64,000 nucleotides of DNA, from positions 1 to 64,000 of the forward strand of contig JAPKZD010000018.1 in assembly GCA_026393975.1 (NCBI GenBank). The letters run 5' to 3'. Origin of the DNA: Candidatus Aminicenantota bacterium (GTDB taxonomy: Bacteria > Acidobacteriota > Aminicenantia > Aminicenantales > Saccharicenantaceae). The number at the start of each line of letters is the position of its first letter. Positions within the stretch are counted from its first letter, which is position 1. The translations under genes were made by a program, and so were the position numbers. The notes beneath the pieces were generated by a model. That model searched no databases. It saw only the letters and a program-made list of their open reading frames with translations, and was not told the origin of the DNA. Shown piece by piece: positions 42,081 through 50,962 of this stretch.

Positions 42081-45000
42081 TCAATAATCGATCGAGACGG
42101 ATTTCTCGCCGAGCAGGGCCTCGACCTTCTTGATGAGGTCTTCCGAAGGCGTGACCTTTTGGACCTCGGCGCTCTGGGCCGTCAGGCGGTAAGAGCGGGG
42201 CGTCTCGAGCTCGAAGTAGACGGGGCACTTCCCCTCGTGGGCGTCCAAGATCGCCTTGAGCTCGGAGAGCGTCGCCTCCTCGAGGCCGGGCAGGAAGATG
42301 CGGACGACGACGCGCTTGGCCTGTTTCTCGAAGGCCTCGGCGAGAGGCATGGCTTGGCTCAGGCTGATGCGGCGGTTGTCCTCCTCGCCCATGTACTTGC
42401 CCTTGACCCAGAGGAGCTGGCCTTCCCTCAGGTACGTCCCGTACTTGCCGTAGCACTCGGGGAAGGCGACGACCTCGATCTTGCCGGTCAGGTCCTCGAG
42501 GATGAAGGTGGCCATGCGATCGTCCTTTTTCGTCTTGAGCTGCTTGAGCGAGCTGATGATGCCGGCCAGGCGGACTTCCTTGTCGAAGTCCCGCTCGGAG
42601 TCGAGCTCGCTGAGGAGGTGGCTGACGAGCTTTCGCACCCGGTCCTTGTGCTGGGTCAGGGGATGGCCGGTGATGTAAAGACCGAGGGCGTCCATCTCGT
42701 AGGACAGGACGTGGGACTCGTCCCACTCCCGCATCTCCCGGACCTCCTGGGGGATGGGCGGCGGCTCGGCCCCGCCCGAGCCGAAGAGGGACGTCTGGCG
42801 GGTGGCCTGGGCCTTCTGGACCTCGTGGCCGAAGTCGATCATCCCGTCGAGCATATGATAGCACTGCGACCGCTTCCAGCCCAGCGAGTCGAAGACACCG
42901 GCCTTGATCAGACTTTCCACGGCCTTGCGGTTGAGGACCTTGGTGTCGTGTTCGAGGAAGAGGTCGAACGGCGACTTGAAGCCGCCGGCTCTCTTGCGGG
43001 CCGCGACGAGTTCCTCGACGGCTGCCTGGCCGATGCCCTTGACCGCGGCCAGCCCGAAGCGGATGTCGCGGCCCTCGACCGTGAACCGGAACTCGCTCTT
43101 GTTGATGTCCGGGGGCAGGACCTGGATGCCCATCTCGTGGCACTCGCCGATGTATTTGACGACCTGGGGCGTCGCCCCGCGCTCGGCCTCGGACGTCAGC
43201 AGGGCGGCCAGGAAATGGACGGGGTAATGGGCCTTGAGGTAGGCCGTCTGGAAGGCCAGGAAGGCGTAAGCGGCGCTGTGGGATTTGTTGAAGCCGTACT
43301 CGGCGAACTCCTTGATCTGCTCGAAGATCTTGTCCGCCTTGGACTGGCTGATGCCCTTCTTCTTGGCCCCCTGGACGAACTTCTGCTTTTGGGCCTTCAT
43401 CGTCTCCTTGTCTTTCTTGCCCATGGCCTTGCGCAGGATGTCGGCCCCGGCCAGGGTGAACCCGGCCAGGTCGGTGGCGATGCGCATGACCTGTTCCTGG
43501 TAGACGATGATGCCGCGCGTCTCCTTGAGGACGGGCTCGAGCTCGGGCAGTTCGTAGGCGATCCGCTCGGGGTGGTTGCGGCGGTGGATGAACTCGTCGG
43601 TCATACCGCTCTTGAGCGGGCCCGGCCGGTAGAGGGCGTTGAGGGCGATGAGGTCCCGGAATTCCCCGGGGCGGAAGCGGCGCAGGAGGTCCTTCATGCC
43701 CGGGCTCTCGAACTGGAAGACGCCGTCCGTGTTCCCAGCCTTGAAGAGGTCGAAAGTCAGACCGTCGTCGAGGGGCAGGTTGTTGATGTCGATGACTAGG
43801 CTCGTCTCCTTGCGGATGAGCTCCAGGGCATCGTCGATGACGGTCAGGTTCCGGAGGCCCAGGAGGTCCATCTTGAGCAGGCCCAGGGCCTCGACGTCGC
43901 CCATGGGGAACTGGGTCGTGATCTCGCCCTTGACCGACTGGTAGAGCGGCAGGAACTCAACCAGCGGCCGGGGCGTGATGACGATGCCCGCGGCGTGGAT
44001 GGAGGGATGGCGGACCTGGCCCTCGATCCGCTGGGCGATGGCCAGGAGCTGGGCGATCTTGGAGTTTCTGTCGCGAAGCGCCCTCAGCTCGGGGACGCTC
44101 TTCAGAGCGTCGGCGATCGTCGCGTCCGGCACGAAGGGGATCATTTTGGCGATCCGGTCGACCTCCGGGAGCGGCACTTCGAGGACGCGGCCGACGTCGC
44201 GGATGGCGCCGCGAGCGGCCATGGTCCCGAAGGTGATGATCTGGCAGACATTCTCCTGGCCGTATTTCTTGGTCACATACTCGATCATCTCCTGGCGGCG
44301 GCGGGCGCAGAAGTCCATGTCGATGTCGGGCAGGCTGATCCTCTCGGGGTTGAGGAAGCGCTCGAAGAGGAGGTCGTACTCGATCGGGTCGATCTCGGTG
44401 ATCTCGAGGGCATAGGCGAGGAGGCTGCCCGCCGCCGACCCCCGGCCCGGCCCGACGGGGATGCCCTTCTCGCGGGCGGCCTTGAGCAGGTCCCAGACGA
44501 TGAGGAAGTAGCCCTCGAAGCCCATCTCCTTGATGAGCTTGATCTCCCGCTCCATCCTCTCTTCGTATTCCGTCATGGCGTGGGAGGCGACGCCGTTCGA
44601 CCCCTCGGCCAGGCGTCTGGCCATGCGGGCCCGGAAGCCCGCCCAGGCGACCTCTTCGAAGTACTCGCCGAGGTCCTTGCCGCTGGGCGGGGCGAATTTC
44701 GGGAGGTAATAGGTTTTCGTCGGGAAATCGAAACCGCATTGGGCGGCGATCCGGCCCGTGTTCCGGATGGCCTCGGGCGTCTCGCGGAAAAGCTCTGTCA
44801 TCTCGGCCGCGGACTTGAAGTAGAACTGGTCCGTGCTGAACTTGAGCCGGTCCGGGTCGGAGATCTTCCGGTTCGTCTGGATGCAGACGAGAACGTCCTG
44901 GCTTTCGGCGTCCTCCTTGTGCGCGAAATGGATGTCGTTCGTCGCCACGAGGGGCAGGCCGAGCTTGCGGGCGATGGCGATGAGCTGGGGGTTGACCGCT

Positions 45001-45560
45001 TTCTGCTCGGGGAGGCCATGGTCCTGGAGCTCGACGTAGAAGTCGCCGGGCGGGAAAATCGAGGCGTAGGCCCGGGCGGAATCCTCGGCCTTCTCGGGGA
45101 ACCCCCGGGAAAGCCATGTGGCCAGTTCGCCCTTGAGGCAGCTCGAGAGCCCGATGAGCCCTTCGGCATGGGCGGCCAGGAGCTCCTTGTCGATCCGCGG
45201 CCGGTAATAGAAGCCCTCGAGATAGCTCTGGGTGACGAGCTTGCAGAGGTTCTTGTAGCCGCGGTCGTCCTTGACGAGGAGGATGAGGTGGAAGTGGTGG
45301 ATGTCGTCCCCGGGGCTTGAATGCTTTTCGAAACGGCTCCGCGGGGCGACGTAGACCTCACAGCCGAGGATGGGCTTGACGCCCTTGGCCTTGGCCTGCT
45401 TGAAGAACTGGACGGCGCCGAAGATGTTGCCGTGGTCGGTGATGGCGACCGCGGGCATGTTGTTCTTGTAGGCCGCGTCGACGAGGTCGGCGACCTTCAG
45501 GCAGCCGTCGAGGACGCTGTACTCGGAATGGTTGTGAAGATGAACGAATGTCGGTTCCAT
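42081..45560 (-). CDS. dnaE: DNA polymerase III alpha subunit
   Basis: The replicative polymerase catalytic subunit, 1159 residues. An N-terminal PHP domain (FVHLHNHSEYSVLDG) leads to the family C palm with GPGRGSAAGSL and LPDIDMDFCARRRQEMI (catalytic Asp pair), fingers/beta-binding region (GFNKSHSAAYAFLAFQTAYLKAHYP), and a C-terminal OB fold (VRLAGIISSLKQLKTKKDDRMATF). The length fits the DnaE1 type. It lies downstream of guaA on the same strand. Confidence 0.97.
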   Translation of the reverse strand: MEPTFVHLHNHSEYSVLDGCLKVADLVDAAYKNNMPAVAITDHGNIFGAVQFFKQAKAKGVKPILGCEVYVAPRSRFEKHSSPGDDIHHFHLILLVKDDRGYKNLCKLVTQSYLEGFYYRPRIDKELLAAHAEGLIGLSSCLKGELATWLSRGFPEKAEDSARAYASIFPPGDFYVELQDHGLPEQKAVNPQLIAIARKLGLPLVATNDIHFAHKEDAESQDVLVCIQTNRKISDPDRLKFSTDQFYFKSAAEMTELFRETPEAIRNTGRIAAQCGFDFPTKTYYLPKFAPPSGKDLGEYFEEVAWAGFRARMARRLAEGSNGVASHAMTEYEERMEREIKLIKEMGFEGYFLIVWDLLKAAREKGIPVGPGRGSAAGSLLAYALEITEIDPIEYDLLFERFLNPERISLPDIDMDFCARRRQEMIEYVTKKYGQENVCQIITFGTMAARGAIRDVGRVLEVPLPEVDRIAKMIPFVPDATIADALKSVPELRALRDRNSKIAQLLAIAQRIEGQVRHPSIHAAGIVITPRPLVEFLPLYQSVKGEITTQFPMGDVEALGLLKMDLLGLRNLTVIDDALELIRKETSLVIDINNLPLDDGLTFDLFKAGNTDGVFQFESPGMKDLLRRFRPGEFRDLIALNALYRPGPLKSGMTDEFIHRRNHPERIAYELPELEPVLKETRGIIVYQEQVMRIATDLAGFTLAGADILRKAMGKKDKETMKAQKQKFVQGAKKKGISQSKADKIFEQIKEFAEYGFNKSHSAAYAFLAFQTAYLKAHYPVHFLAALLTSEAERGATPQVVKYIGECHEMGIQVLPPDINKSEFRFTVEGRDIRFGLAAVKGIGQAAVEELVAARKRAGGFKSPFDLFLEHDTKVLNRKAVESLIKAGVFDSLGWKRSQCYHMLDGMIDFGHEVQKAQATRQTSLFGSGGAEPPPIPQEVREMREWDESHVLSYEMDALGLYITGHPLTQHKDRVRKLVSHLLSELDSERDFDKEVRLAGIISSLKQLKTKKDDRMATFILEDLTGKIEVVAFPECYGKYGTYLREGQLLWVKGKYMGEEDNRRISLSQAMPLAEAFEKQAKRVVVRIFLPGLEEATLSELKAILDAHEGKCPVYFELETPRSYRLTAQSAEVQKVTPSEDLIKKVEALLGEKSVSIDY

Positions 45561-45585
45561 AGTGATCCGTCAGCCGGCGGCGGAA

Positions 45586-47118
45586 TTATTCCCACTCGAT
45601 CGTCCCGGGCGGCTTGGTCGTCACGTCGTAGACGACGCGGTTGACGCCCTGGACTTCGTTGACGATGCGCGTCGAGATGCGGGCCAGGAGCTTCGGCGGC
45701 GCCGGGTACCAGTTGGCCGTCATGCCGTCCGTGCTCTGGACGAGCCGGACGGCGACGACGCGGTGGTAAGTCCTCTGGTCGCCCATGACGCCGACCGAAC
45801 GGACCGGGAGCAGGACGGCGAAGGCCTGCCACAGCTTCTTGTAGATCCCCGCCCGGGTGACTTCCTGGAGGACGATGTCGTCGGCGGCCCGCAGGATCTC
45901 CAGGCTGTCCCGATCAACCTCCCCGATCAGCCGGACGGCCAGCCCGGGCCCGGGGAAGGGGTGCTGATGGATGAAGTCCGCGTCAACCCCGAGCTCGAGG
46001 GCCAGGGCCCGGACTTCGTCCTTGAAGAGCTCGCGGAGGGGCTCAACGAGCTTGAATTTCAGGCCCTTCGGCAGGCCGCCCACGTTGTGGTGGGACTTGA
46101 TGACGGACGAGGGCCCCTTGACCGGATTGGACTCGATGACGTCGGGGTAGATCGTGCCCTGGGCCAGGAACGCGGCGCCGCCGATCCGCGTCGCTTCGCG
46201 TTCGAAGAGGTGGATGAAGATCCGGCCGATCGTCTTGCGCTTGCGCTCGGGCGGGACAATGCCCCGGAGCTTGTCGAGGAACAGGTCCGAGGCGTCGATG
46301 CCGATGACCTTCAGGGCGAACTTGTGGCGGAAGGCCTCCATCAGGGCCTCGTACTGGCCCTTCCGCAGGAGCCCGTTGTCGATGAAGATGCAGGTCAGGT
46401 TGTTGCGGATGGCCTTGTGGATGATGAGCGAGGTGACGAGCGAGTCGACGCCGCCCGACAGGCCGCAGATGACCTTGCCCGTCCCGACCGTCCGCCGGAT
46501 CTCCTTGACCTTGCGCTCGATGAACGAGGAGATCGTCCAGTCGGCGCGCAGTCCGGCCAGCCCGAAGAGGAAATTGCCCAGAACCTTCTGACCTTCCTTG
46601 GTGTGGATGACCTCGGGATGGAACTGGACGCCGAAGAATTTCCGGGCCGGGTCCTCGATGACGGCCGCCAGGGTGTTGGCCGTGCTGCCGGTGACGGTGA
46701 ATCCCGGCGGCACGCATTCAAGCCGGTCGCCGTGGCTCATCCAGACCTGCTCCTTGTCCTTGACCTCAGCCAGCAGCCCCGAACGGGCGGCGACGCGCAG
46801 GGCGGCGAAGCCGTATTCGCGCTCCTTGGAAGGGACGACCTTGCCGCCGAGCGAGTAGGCCATGAGCTGGACACCGTAGCAGATACCCAGGACCGGGACG
46901 CCGAGGTCGAAGATGCCCTTGGCCGGGTGGGGCGCACCCTTGCCGTAGACGCTCTGCGGCCCTCCGGAAAGGATGAGAGCGGCCGGCTTCTCCTTGCGGA
47001 TCTCGGCGAGCGGAATCGAGAACGGCAGGATCTCCGAATAGACACCGAGCTCGCGGACCTTCCGGGCGATGAGCTGGGTGTACTGCGACCCGAAATCGAG
47101 GATGAGGACTTTCTGCAT
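45586..47118 (-). CDS. guaA: GMP synthase (glutamine-hydrolysing)
   Basis: GuaA converts XMP to GMP. The 510-residue protein has a class I glutamine amidotransferase domain (LILDFGSQYTQLIARKVRE, nucleophile in GICYGVQLMAY, HPEV), the PP-loop ATP pyrophosphatase (GLSGGVDSLVTSL) and the dimerisation domain ending PPGTIEWE. A promoter upstream is positioned so that transcription would begin at or beside the A of the ATG, and there is no ribosome binding site, so the mRNA may be leaderless. Confidence 0.97.
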   Translation of the reverse strand: MQKVLILDFGSQYTQLIARKVRELGVYSEILPFSIPLAEIRKEKPAALILSGGPQSVYGKGAPHPAKGIFDLGVPVLGICYGVQLMAYSLGGKVVPSKEREYGFAALRVAARSGLLAEVKDKEQVWMSHGDRLECVPPGFTVTGSTANTLAAVIEDPARKFFGVQFHPEVIHTKEGQKVLGNFLFGLAGLRADWTISSFIERKVKEIRRTVGTGKVICGLSGGVDSLVTSLIIHKAIRNNLTCIFIDNGLLRKGQYEALMEAFRHKFALKVIGIDASDLFLDKLRGIVPPERKRKTIGRIFIHLFEREATRIGGAAFLAQGTIYPDVIESNPVKGPSSVIKSHHNVGGLPKGLKFKLVEPLRELFKDEVRALALELGVDADFIHQHPFPGPGLAVRLIGEVDRDSLEILRAADDIVLQEVTRAGIYKKLWQAFAVLLPVRSVGVMGDQRTYHRVVAVRLVQSTDGMTANWYPAPPKLLARISTRIVNEVQGVNRVVYDVTTKPPGTIEWE

Positions 47119-47124
47119 AGAGAG

Positions 47125-47153
47125 ATTTTATCAGAGCGGAGGCGGAGTTTCAA
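47125..47153 (-). promoter_or_regulatory. Predicted guaA promoter, leaderless geometry
   Basis: Minus strand TTGAAA (47148-47153), 17 bases, TAAAAT (47125-47130). Six bases separate the -10 from the guaA ATG (47118), so the expected start site is the start codon itself. Confidence 0.6.
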
Positions 47154-47196
47154 TTTGTGTTAAAATACGGGAGGCTTTTCAGAGGAGAGAACAATC

Positions 47197-48399
47197 ATGG
47201 AATGGGAAGCATTAGCCAGAGAGTTGAGCCAAACGACCGAGACGAAGATCGTCCTCCTCGTCATAGACGGCGTCGGCGGCCTGCCCGTCGACGGAAAAAC
47301 GGAGCTCGAGACGGCCCGCAAGCCGAATCTCGACGACCTGGCGAAAAGGGGCGTGTGCGGCGTTTCCGACCCTGTCATGATGGGCATCACGCCCGGCAGC
47401 GGCCCGGCCCATCTCGCCCTCTTCGGCTACGACCCGCTCCGCCACCAGCTCGGCCGCGGCATCCTCGAAGCCCTGGGCTCGGGCGTCGAGGTCGGCCGAA
47501 ACGACCTTGTGGCCCGCGGCAATTTCGCCACGGTCCGGGGCGGCCTCGTCGTCGACCGCCGGGCCGGCCGCATCCCGACCGAGGAAAACGTCCGCATCTG
47601 CGGGTATCTGAACACCCATCTTCCCCGGCACGACGGGGTCGAGGTCCGGGTTTTTCCGGGGAAAGAGCACCGCTTCGTCACCCGGTTCACGTCCGAGGGC
47701 CTGGCCGACGCTTTGTCCGACGCCGACCCGCAGAAGGAGGGGGCACTCCCGGTCCCGACGGCGCCTCTCGTCCCCGAGGCGGCCAAGGCTTCGGCCGTCG
47801 TCAACCGCTTTCTCGACGACGTCGCCGCCGTCCTCGCGGGCGAGGCCAAGGCCAACGCGGCCCTCCTCCGCGGCTTCTCCAAATTCCCCTCCATCCCGAC
47901 CATGCAGGAACTGTTCAAGGTCCGTCCGGCGGCCATCGCCAACTACCCGATGTACAAAGGCCTGGCCAAGATCCTCGGCATGGAGGTGATGGACGTCGGG
48001 AGCGAAACGACGGATCTCTTCGACGCCCTGGAGAAGAATTGGGCGGGGTACGATTTCTTCTACATCCATTATAAAAAGACCGACTCGGCCGGCGAGGACG
48101 GAAAATTCGCGGCCAAGATCGCCGCGATCGAGGTCCTCGACCCCTTCATCCCGCGCCTCCTGGCCCTCAAGCCGGACGTCCTTGTCGTTACCTCCGACCA
48201 CTCGACGCCGGCCCTGCTCAAGGGCCACTCCTGGCATCCAAACCCCTTCGTCCTGGTCTCGCCGACGGCCGGGACAGACGACGTCGCGGCGTTCACGGAA
48301 CGGGCCTGCGCCAAGGGCATTCTCGGACGCTTCCGCTCCATCTCGGCCATGCCGCTCATGCTCGCCCACGCCCTCAAGTTGAAAAAATACGGCGCTTAA
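47197..48399 (+). CDS. apgM: Cofactor-independent phosphoglycerate mutase, archaeal (ApgM) type
   Basis: A 400-residue member of the alkaline phosphatase superfamily that interconverts 3- and 2-phosphoglycerate. VLLVIDGVGGLPVDGKTELE holds the first metal Asp, GITPGSGPAHLALFGYDP the catalytic Ser, and VVTSDHSTPALLKGHSWHP the C-terminal metal site. This aPGAM type is common in archaea and scattered in bacteria. It is divergent from guaA with a short shared promoter region; AGAGGAGAG precedes the ATG. Confidence 0.93.
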   Translation: MEWEALARELSQTTETKIVLLVIDGVGGLPVDGKTELETARKPNLDDLAKRGVCGVSDPVMMGITPGSGPAHLALFGYDPLRHQLGRGILEALGSGVEVGRNDLVARGNFATVRGGLVVDRRAGRIPTEENVRICGYLNTHLPRHDGVEVRVFPGKEHRFVTRFTSEGLADALSDADPQKEGALPVPTAPLVPEAAKASAVVNRFLDDVAAVLAGEAKANAALLRGFSKFPSIPTMQELFKVRPAAIANYPMYKGLAKILGMEVMDVGSETTDLFDALEKNWAGYDFFYIHYKKTDSAGEDGKFAAKIAAIEVLDPFIPRLLALKPDVLVVTSDHSTPALLKGHSWHPNPFVLVSPTAGTDDVAAFTERACAKGILGRFRSISAMPLMLAHALKLKKYGA

Positions 48400-48489
48400 A
48401 TCAATTAAAGAGAGCCCGCGCAAAACGCACAGGGATGTTCGCAGAGGAGGCTGCGGAATAGGGGGCTGAGGGGTATCGTCGGAGGGAGC

Positions 48490-48567
48490 GGCGGGGAGCG
48501 GAGTCTTCGTAGCGACCAGCAGAAGTGTGGCGGAGCGACTCAAAGCCACAATTCTGGTAACTATCTG
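48490..48567 (+). repeat. Palindromic intergenic element, copy 2
   Basis: Left box GGGAGCGGAGTCTTCGTAGC, stem CAGAAGTGTGGC (48520-48531) and GCCACAATTCTG (48545-48556) with one mismatch and a 13-base loop, right box GGTAACTATCTG. The two boxes match copies 1, 3 and 4. Confidence 0.75.
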
Positions 48568-48596
48568 AAAAGAAATTTCTTTCCTGGACTTGCTTA

Positions 48597-48672
48597 AGAT
48601 ATTTCCTAGAAGTGCGGCTCCGGGTACTTCGCCGCACTTCTATCGGTCGCTCCCCAGAGTCCGCTCCCTGCC
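48597..48672 (-). repeat. Palindromic intergenic element, copy 3 (inverted)
   Basis: On the minus strand: left box GGGAGCGGACTCTGGGGAGC, perfect 11-bp stem AGAAGTGCGGC/GCCGCACTTCT (plus arms 48608-48618 and 48631-48641), right box GGAAATATCTTA. It faces copy 2 tail-to-tail, 29 bases apart. Confidence 0.75.
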
Positions 48673-48836
48673 GCTCCTCCCATCGGATCCGGCCCGGAAA
48701 GGCGTGAAGAATCACCGCAGCGGACGGAGACGATCCCCGAGGCCCCTCCGCGGCCGACAGCGGGAAAAACCCGAGCGGTGCCCGGCCGGTGGACAACGAG
48801 CGGCAGGTCCTATAAAATCAATATGAATTGAAGCCC

Positions 48837-50057
48837 ATGAGGATACGGCCGCTCTTTCCGGTCCTGGCCTGCCTCTCTGTCTTCCTCTCGGCCGCGCCCC
48901 AGGACGATCCGCGGGTCGAGATCGTCAACCTTCGCCGCTACACCTATTCGAACTTCACCCGCATCGTCCTCGACATGGGCAAGCTCCGCGAGTACACTTC
49001 CGGCCAGCTCCAAGACCCCGGCCGGATCTACGTCGACGTCCTCCAGGCCAAGCTCAACCCCGTTCTCCAAAGCCAATCATACCCGGTCAAGGTTGAGTAC
49101 ATCGGCCAGATCCGGATCTCGCAGAAGACGACCTCGACGGTCCGGCTCGCCGTCGAAGTCGACTTTTCCAGGATCCAATCCTACCGGGTCTATCATCTCT
49201 TCGACCCGTTCCGGCTGGTCATCGACATCACCCCCCGCGATACGAAAGCCCCGCCCTCGCCGACGCCGCCCGACAAGGCTTTTCCCCTCACCGACAAGAC
49301 CCAGCCGCCCGTAAAACGCGAGGTCGCCCCTCAAGATCCGAGCCTCGCGGGGACCTCCTTGGCCCGCCAGCTCGGGCTCGGCGTCCGGACCATCGTTATC
49401 GACCCCGGCCACGGCGGCCCGCGGCCCGGGACGATCGGCAAGAGCGGGCTTCAGGAGAAGACCGTCAACCTCGACGTCGCCCTGGCCCTCCAGAAATTGC
49501 TGAAGGAAAAGGCGGGCATCGACGCCATTCTGACCCGGGAGTCGGACGTCGACGTGCCCCTCGAGAACCGGACGGTCATCGCCAACCAGAAACGGGCCGA
49601 CCTGTTCGTGTCCATCCACTCCAACGCCCACCGGGACAGGAAGCGCGGCGGCGTCGAGACGTTTTTCCTGAACATCAGTCCCGACCTCTCGGTCATCGAG
49701 CTGGCCGCCGCCGAGAACGCCACCTCGACCAAGAACATCGGCGAGATGAAGACGATCCTCCAGAAGATCGTCCGGAACAGCAAGATCCAGGAGTCGCGGG
49801 ACCTGGCCGAGCGCATCCAGAAAAACCTTGTCAAGGCCCTGTCCAGTGACCTGCCGTCGATCAAGAACCTGGGCGTCAAGGGCGGCCCTTTCTGGGTTCT
49901 CATCGGGGGCGAAATGCCCTCCGTGCTGGTCGAGATCTCCCACCTCAGCAACGCCAAGGAGGAGGCCAAGCTCAAGACCCGAAAATACCGCGATCTGGCC
50001 GCCCAGGGCATTTACGACGGGATCATGGAATATATACGCTCACTCGGGAAAGGATAG
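48837..50057 (+). CDS. N-acetylmuramoyl-L-alanine amidase with AMIN domain
   Basis: A 406-residue periplasmic cell-wall hydrolase. A signal-like segment (PLFPVLACLSVFLSAA) precedes an AMIN domain (about residues 30-130; TRIVLDMGKLREYT), a Pro-rich linker, and the Amidase_3 domain: TIVIDPGHGGPRPGTIG, LTRESDVDVPLENR, FVSIHSNAHRDRKRGGVETFFLN and VLVEISHLSNAKEE. Zinc ligands His and Glu are present. AmiC-like enzymes split daughter cells. ATG at 48837 is preferred; a TTG three codons upstream is possible. DUF362 follows after five bases. Confidence 0.93.
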   Translation: MRIRPLFPVLACLSVFLSAAPQDDPRVEIVNLRRYTYSNFTRIVLDMGKLREYTSGQLQDPGRIYVDVLQAKLNPVLQSQSYPVKVEYIGQIRISQKTTSTVRLAVEVDFSRIQSYRVYHLFDPFRLVIDITPRDTKAPPSPTPPDKAFPLTDKTQPPVKREVAPQDPSLAGTSLARQLGLGVRTIVIDPGHGGPRPGTIGKSGLQEKTVNLDVALALQKLLKEKAGIDAILTRESDVDVPLENRTVIANQKRADLFVSIHSNAHRDRKRGGVETFFLNISPDLSVIELAAAENATSTKNIGEMKTILQKIVRNSKIQESRDLAERIQKNLVKALSSDLPSIKNLGVKGGPFWVLIGGEMPSVLVEISHLSNAKEEAKLKTRKYRDLAAQGIYDGIMEYIRSLGKG

Positions 50058-50062
50058 CGACG

Positions 50063-50962
50063 ATGAAGAGACGCGATTTCCTCAGAGACATGGCCGCGGG
50101 CAGCCTGGCTCTCCGTTTCGGGCCGGGGGCGCTGGCCGGGGCAACCGCGACGCCGGCCGCGGTCCCGGTTCTCGTCTCGGTCGAGGGCGAATCCCCTGCC
50201 GCCATCACCAAGGAAGCGATCGCCATGCTCGGCGGGATGAAGAGGTTCGTGGGCAAGGGCGACAGGGTCGTCATCAAGCCGAATATCGGCTGGGACCGGA
50301 CCCCCGAGATGGCCGCCTGCACCAATCCCGAGGTGGTCAAGACCCTGGTCGAGCTCGTCCTCGAGGCCGGGGCGAAGAAGGCCATCGTCATCGACAACAC
50401 GACCAACCAGGCCAAGCGGTGCTATGTCCGCTCCGGCATCCAGGAGGCCGTGAAGCAGGCCGGCGGCGACATGCTCTTCGTCGACGACTACCGGGTCAAG
50501 AAAACGGCCCTCAAGGGCGTCTGGATCAAGGAATGGGACGTTCTTCTCGACGTCATCGAGGCGGACAAGGTCATTAACGTCCCCATCGCCAAGCATCATT
50601 CGCTCTGCCGCCTGACCCTGGGCATGAAGAACTGGCTCGGCGCGACCGGCGGGGCCCGCAACCAGTTTCACCAGGACCTCGACAAGGCCGTCGTTGACCT
50701 GGCCGCCTTTTTCAAGCCCCAGCTGACCGTCCTCGACGCCTACCGCATCCTCGTCCGCAACGGGCCGCAGGGGGGCCGTATCTCCGATACCGAGCTCCGC
50801 AAGACCGTCGTCGCCGGCACCGACCCCGTCGCCGTGGACGCCATGGGGGCGACGTTCTTCGAAGTCACGCCACGGGAGCTCCCCTACCTGCGCCTGGCCC
50901 GGGAGCGGGGTCTCGGAGAATTCGAACTGGAGAAGGTCCGCTTTGAAAAGAGAAAAATCTAG
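50063..50962 (+). CDS. DUF362 protein with Tat signal
   Basis: A 299-residue protein beginning MKRRDFLRDMAAGSLAL, a twin-Arg signal followed by an Ala/Gly-rich hydrophobic stretch. The DUF362 core includes GDRVVIKPNIGW, CTNPEVVKTLVELVLEAGAKK and VINVPIAKHHSLCRLTLGMKNWLG. The family is often fused or adjacent to ferredoxin domains and its biochemical role is unsettled. Here it overlaps the next gene, a polyferredoxin, by 20 bases, which supports a joint redox complex at the membrane. Confidence 0.88.
   Translation: MKRRDFLRDMAAGSLALRFGPGALAGATATPAAVPVLVSVEGESPAAITKEAIAMLGGMKRFVGKGDRVVIKPNIGWDRTPEMAACTNPEVVKTLVELVLEAGAKKAIVIDNTTNQAKRCYVRSGIQEAVKQAGGDMLFVDDYRVKKTALKGVWIKEWDVLLDVIEADKVINVPIAKHHSLCRLTLGMKNWLGATGGARNQFHQDLDKAVVDLAAFFKPQLTVLDAYRILVRNGPQGGRISDTELRKTVVAGTDPVAVDAMGATFFEVTPRELPYLRLARERGLGEFELEKVRFEKRKI

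Larger units (their letters stand above)
48426..48777 (-). repeat. Composite intergenic element, copy with two hairpins inserted
   Basis: The ends 48674-48777 and 48426-48485, read on the minus strand, match 25776-25878 and 25923-25980. Between them lie two palindromic elements in opposite orientation. This fills most of the 437-base gap 48400-48836, in which I find no gene. A TATAAA-like box (48811-48816) near the amidase start is the only other signal seen, without a good -35. Confidence 0.7.

Noticed and set aside
48400-48836. CRISPR array
   Set aside because: The repeated units are few, in both orientations, palindromic and not regularly spaced, and no cas gene is present.
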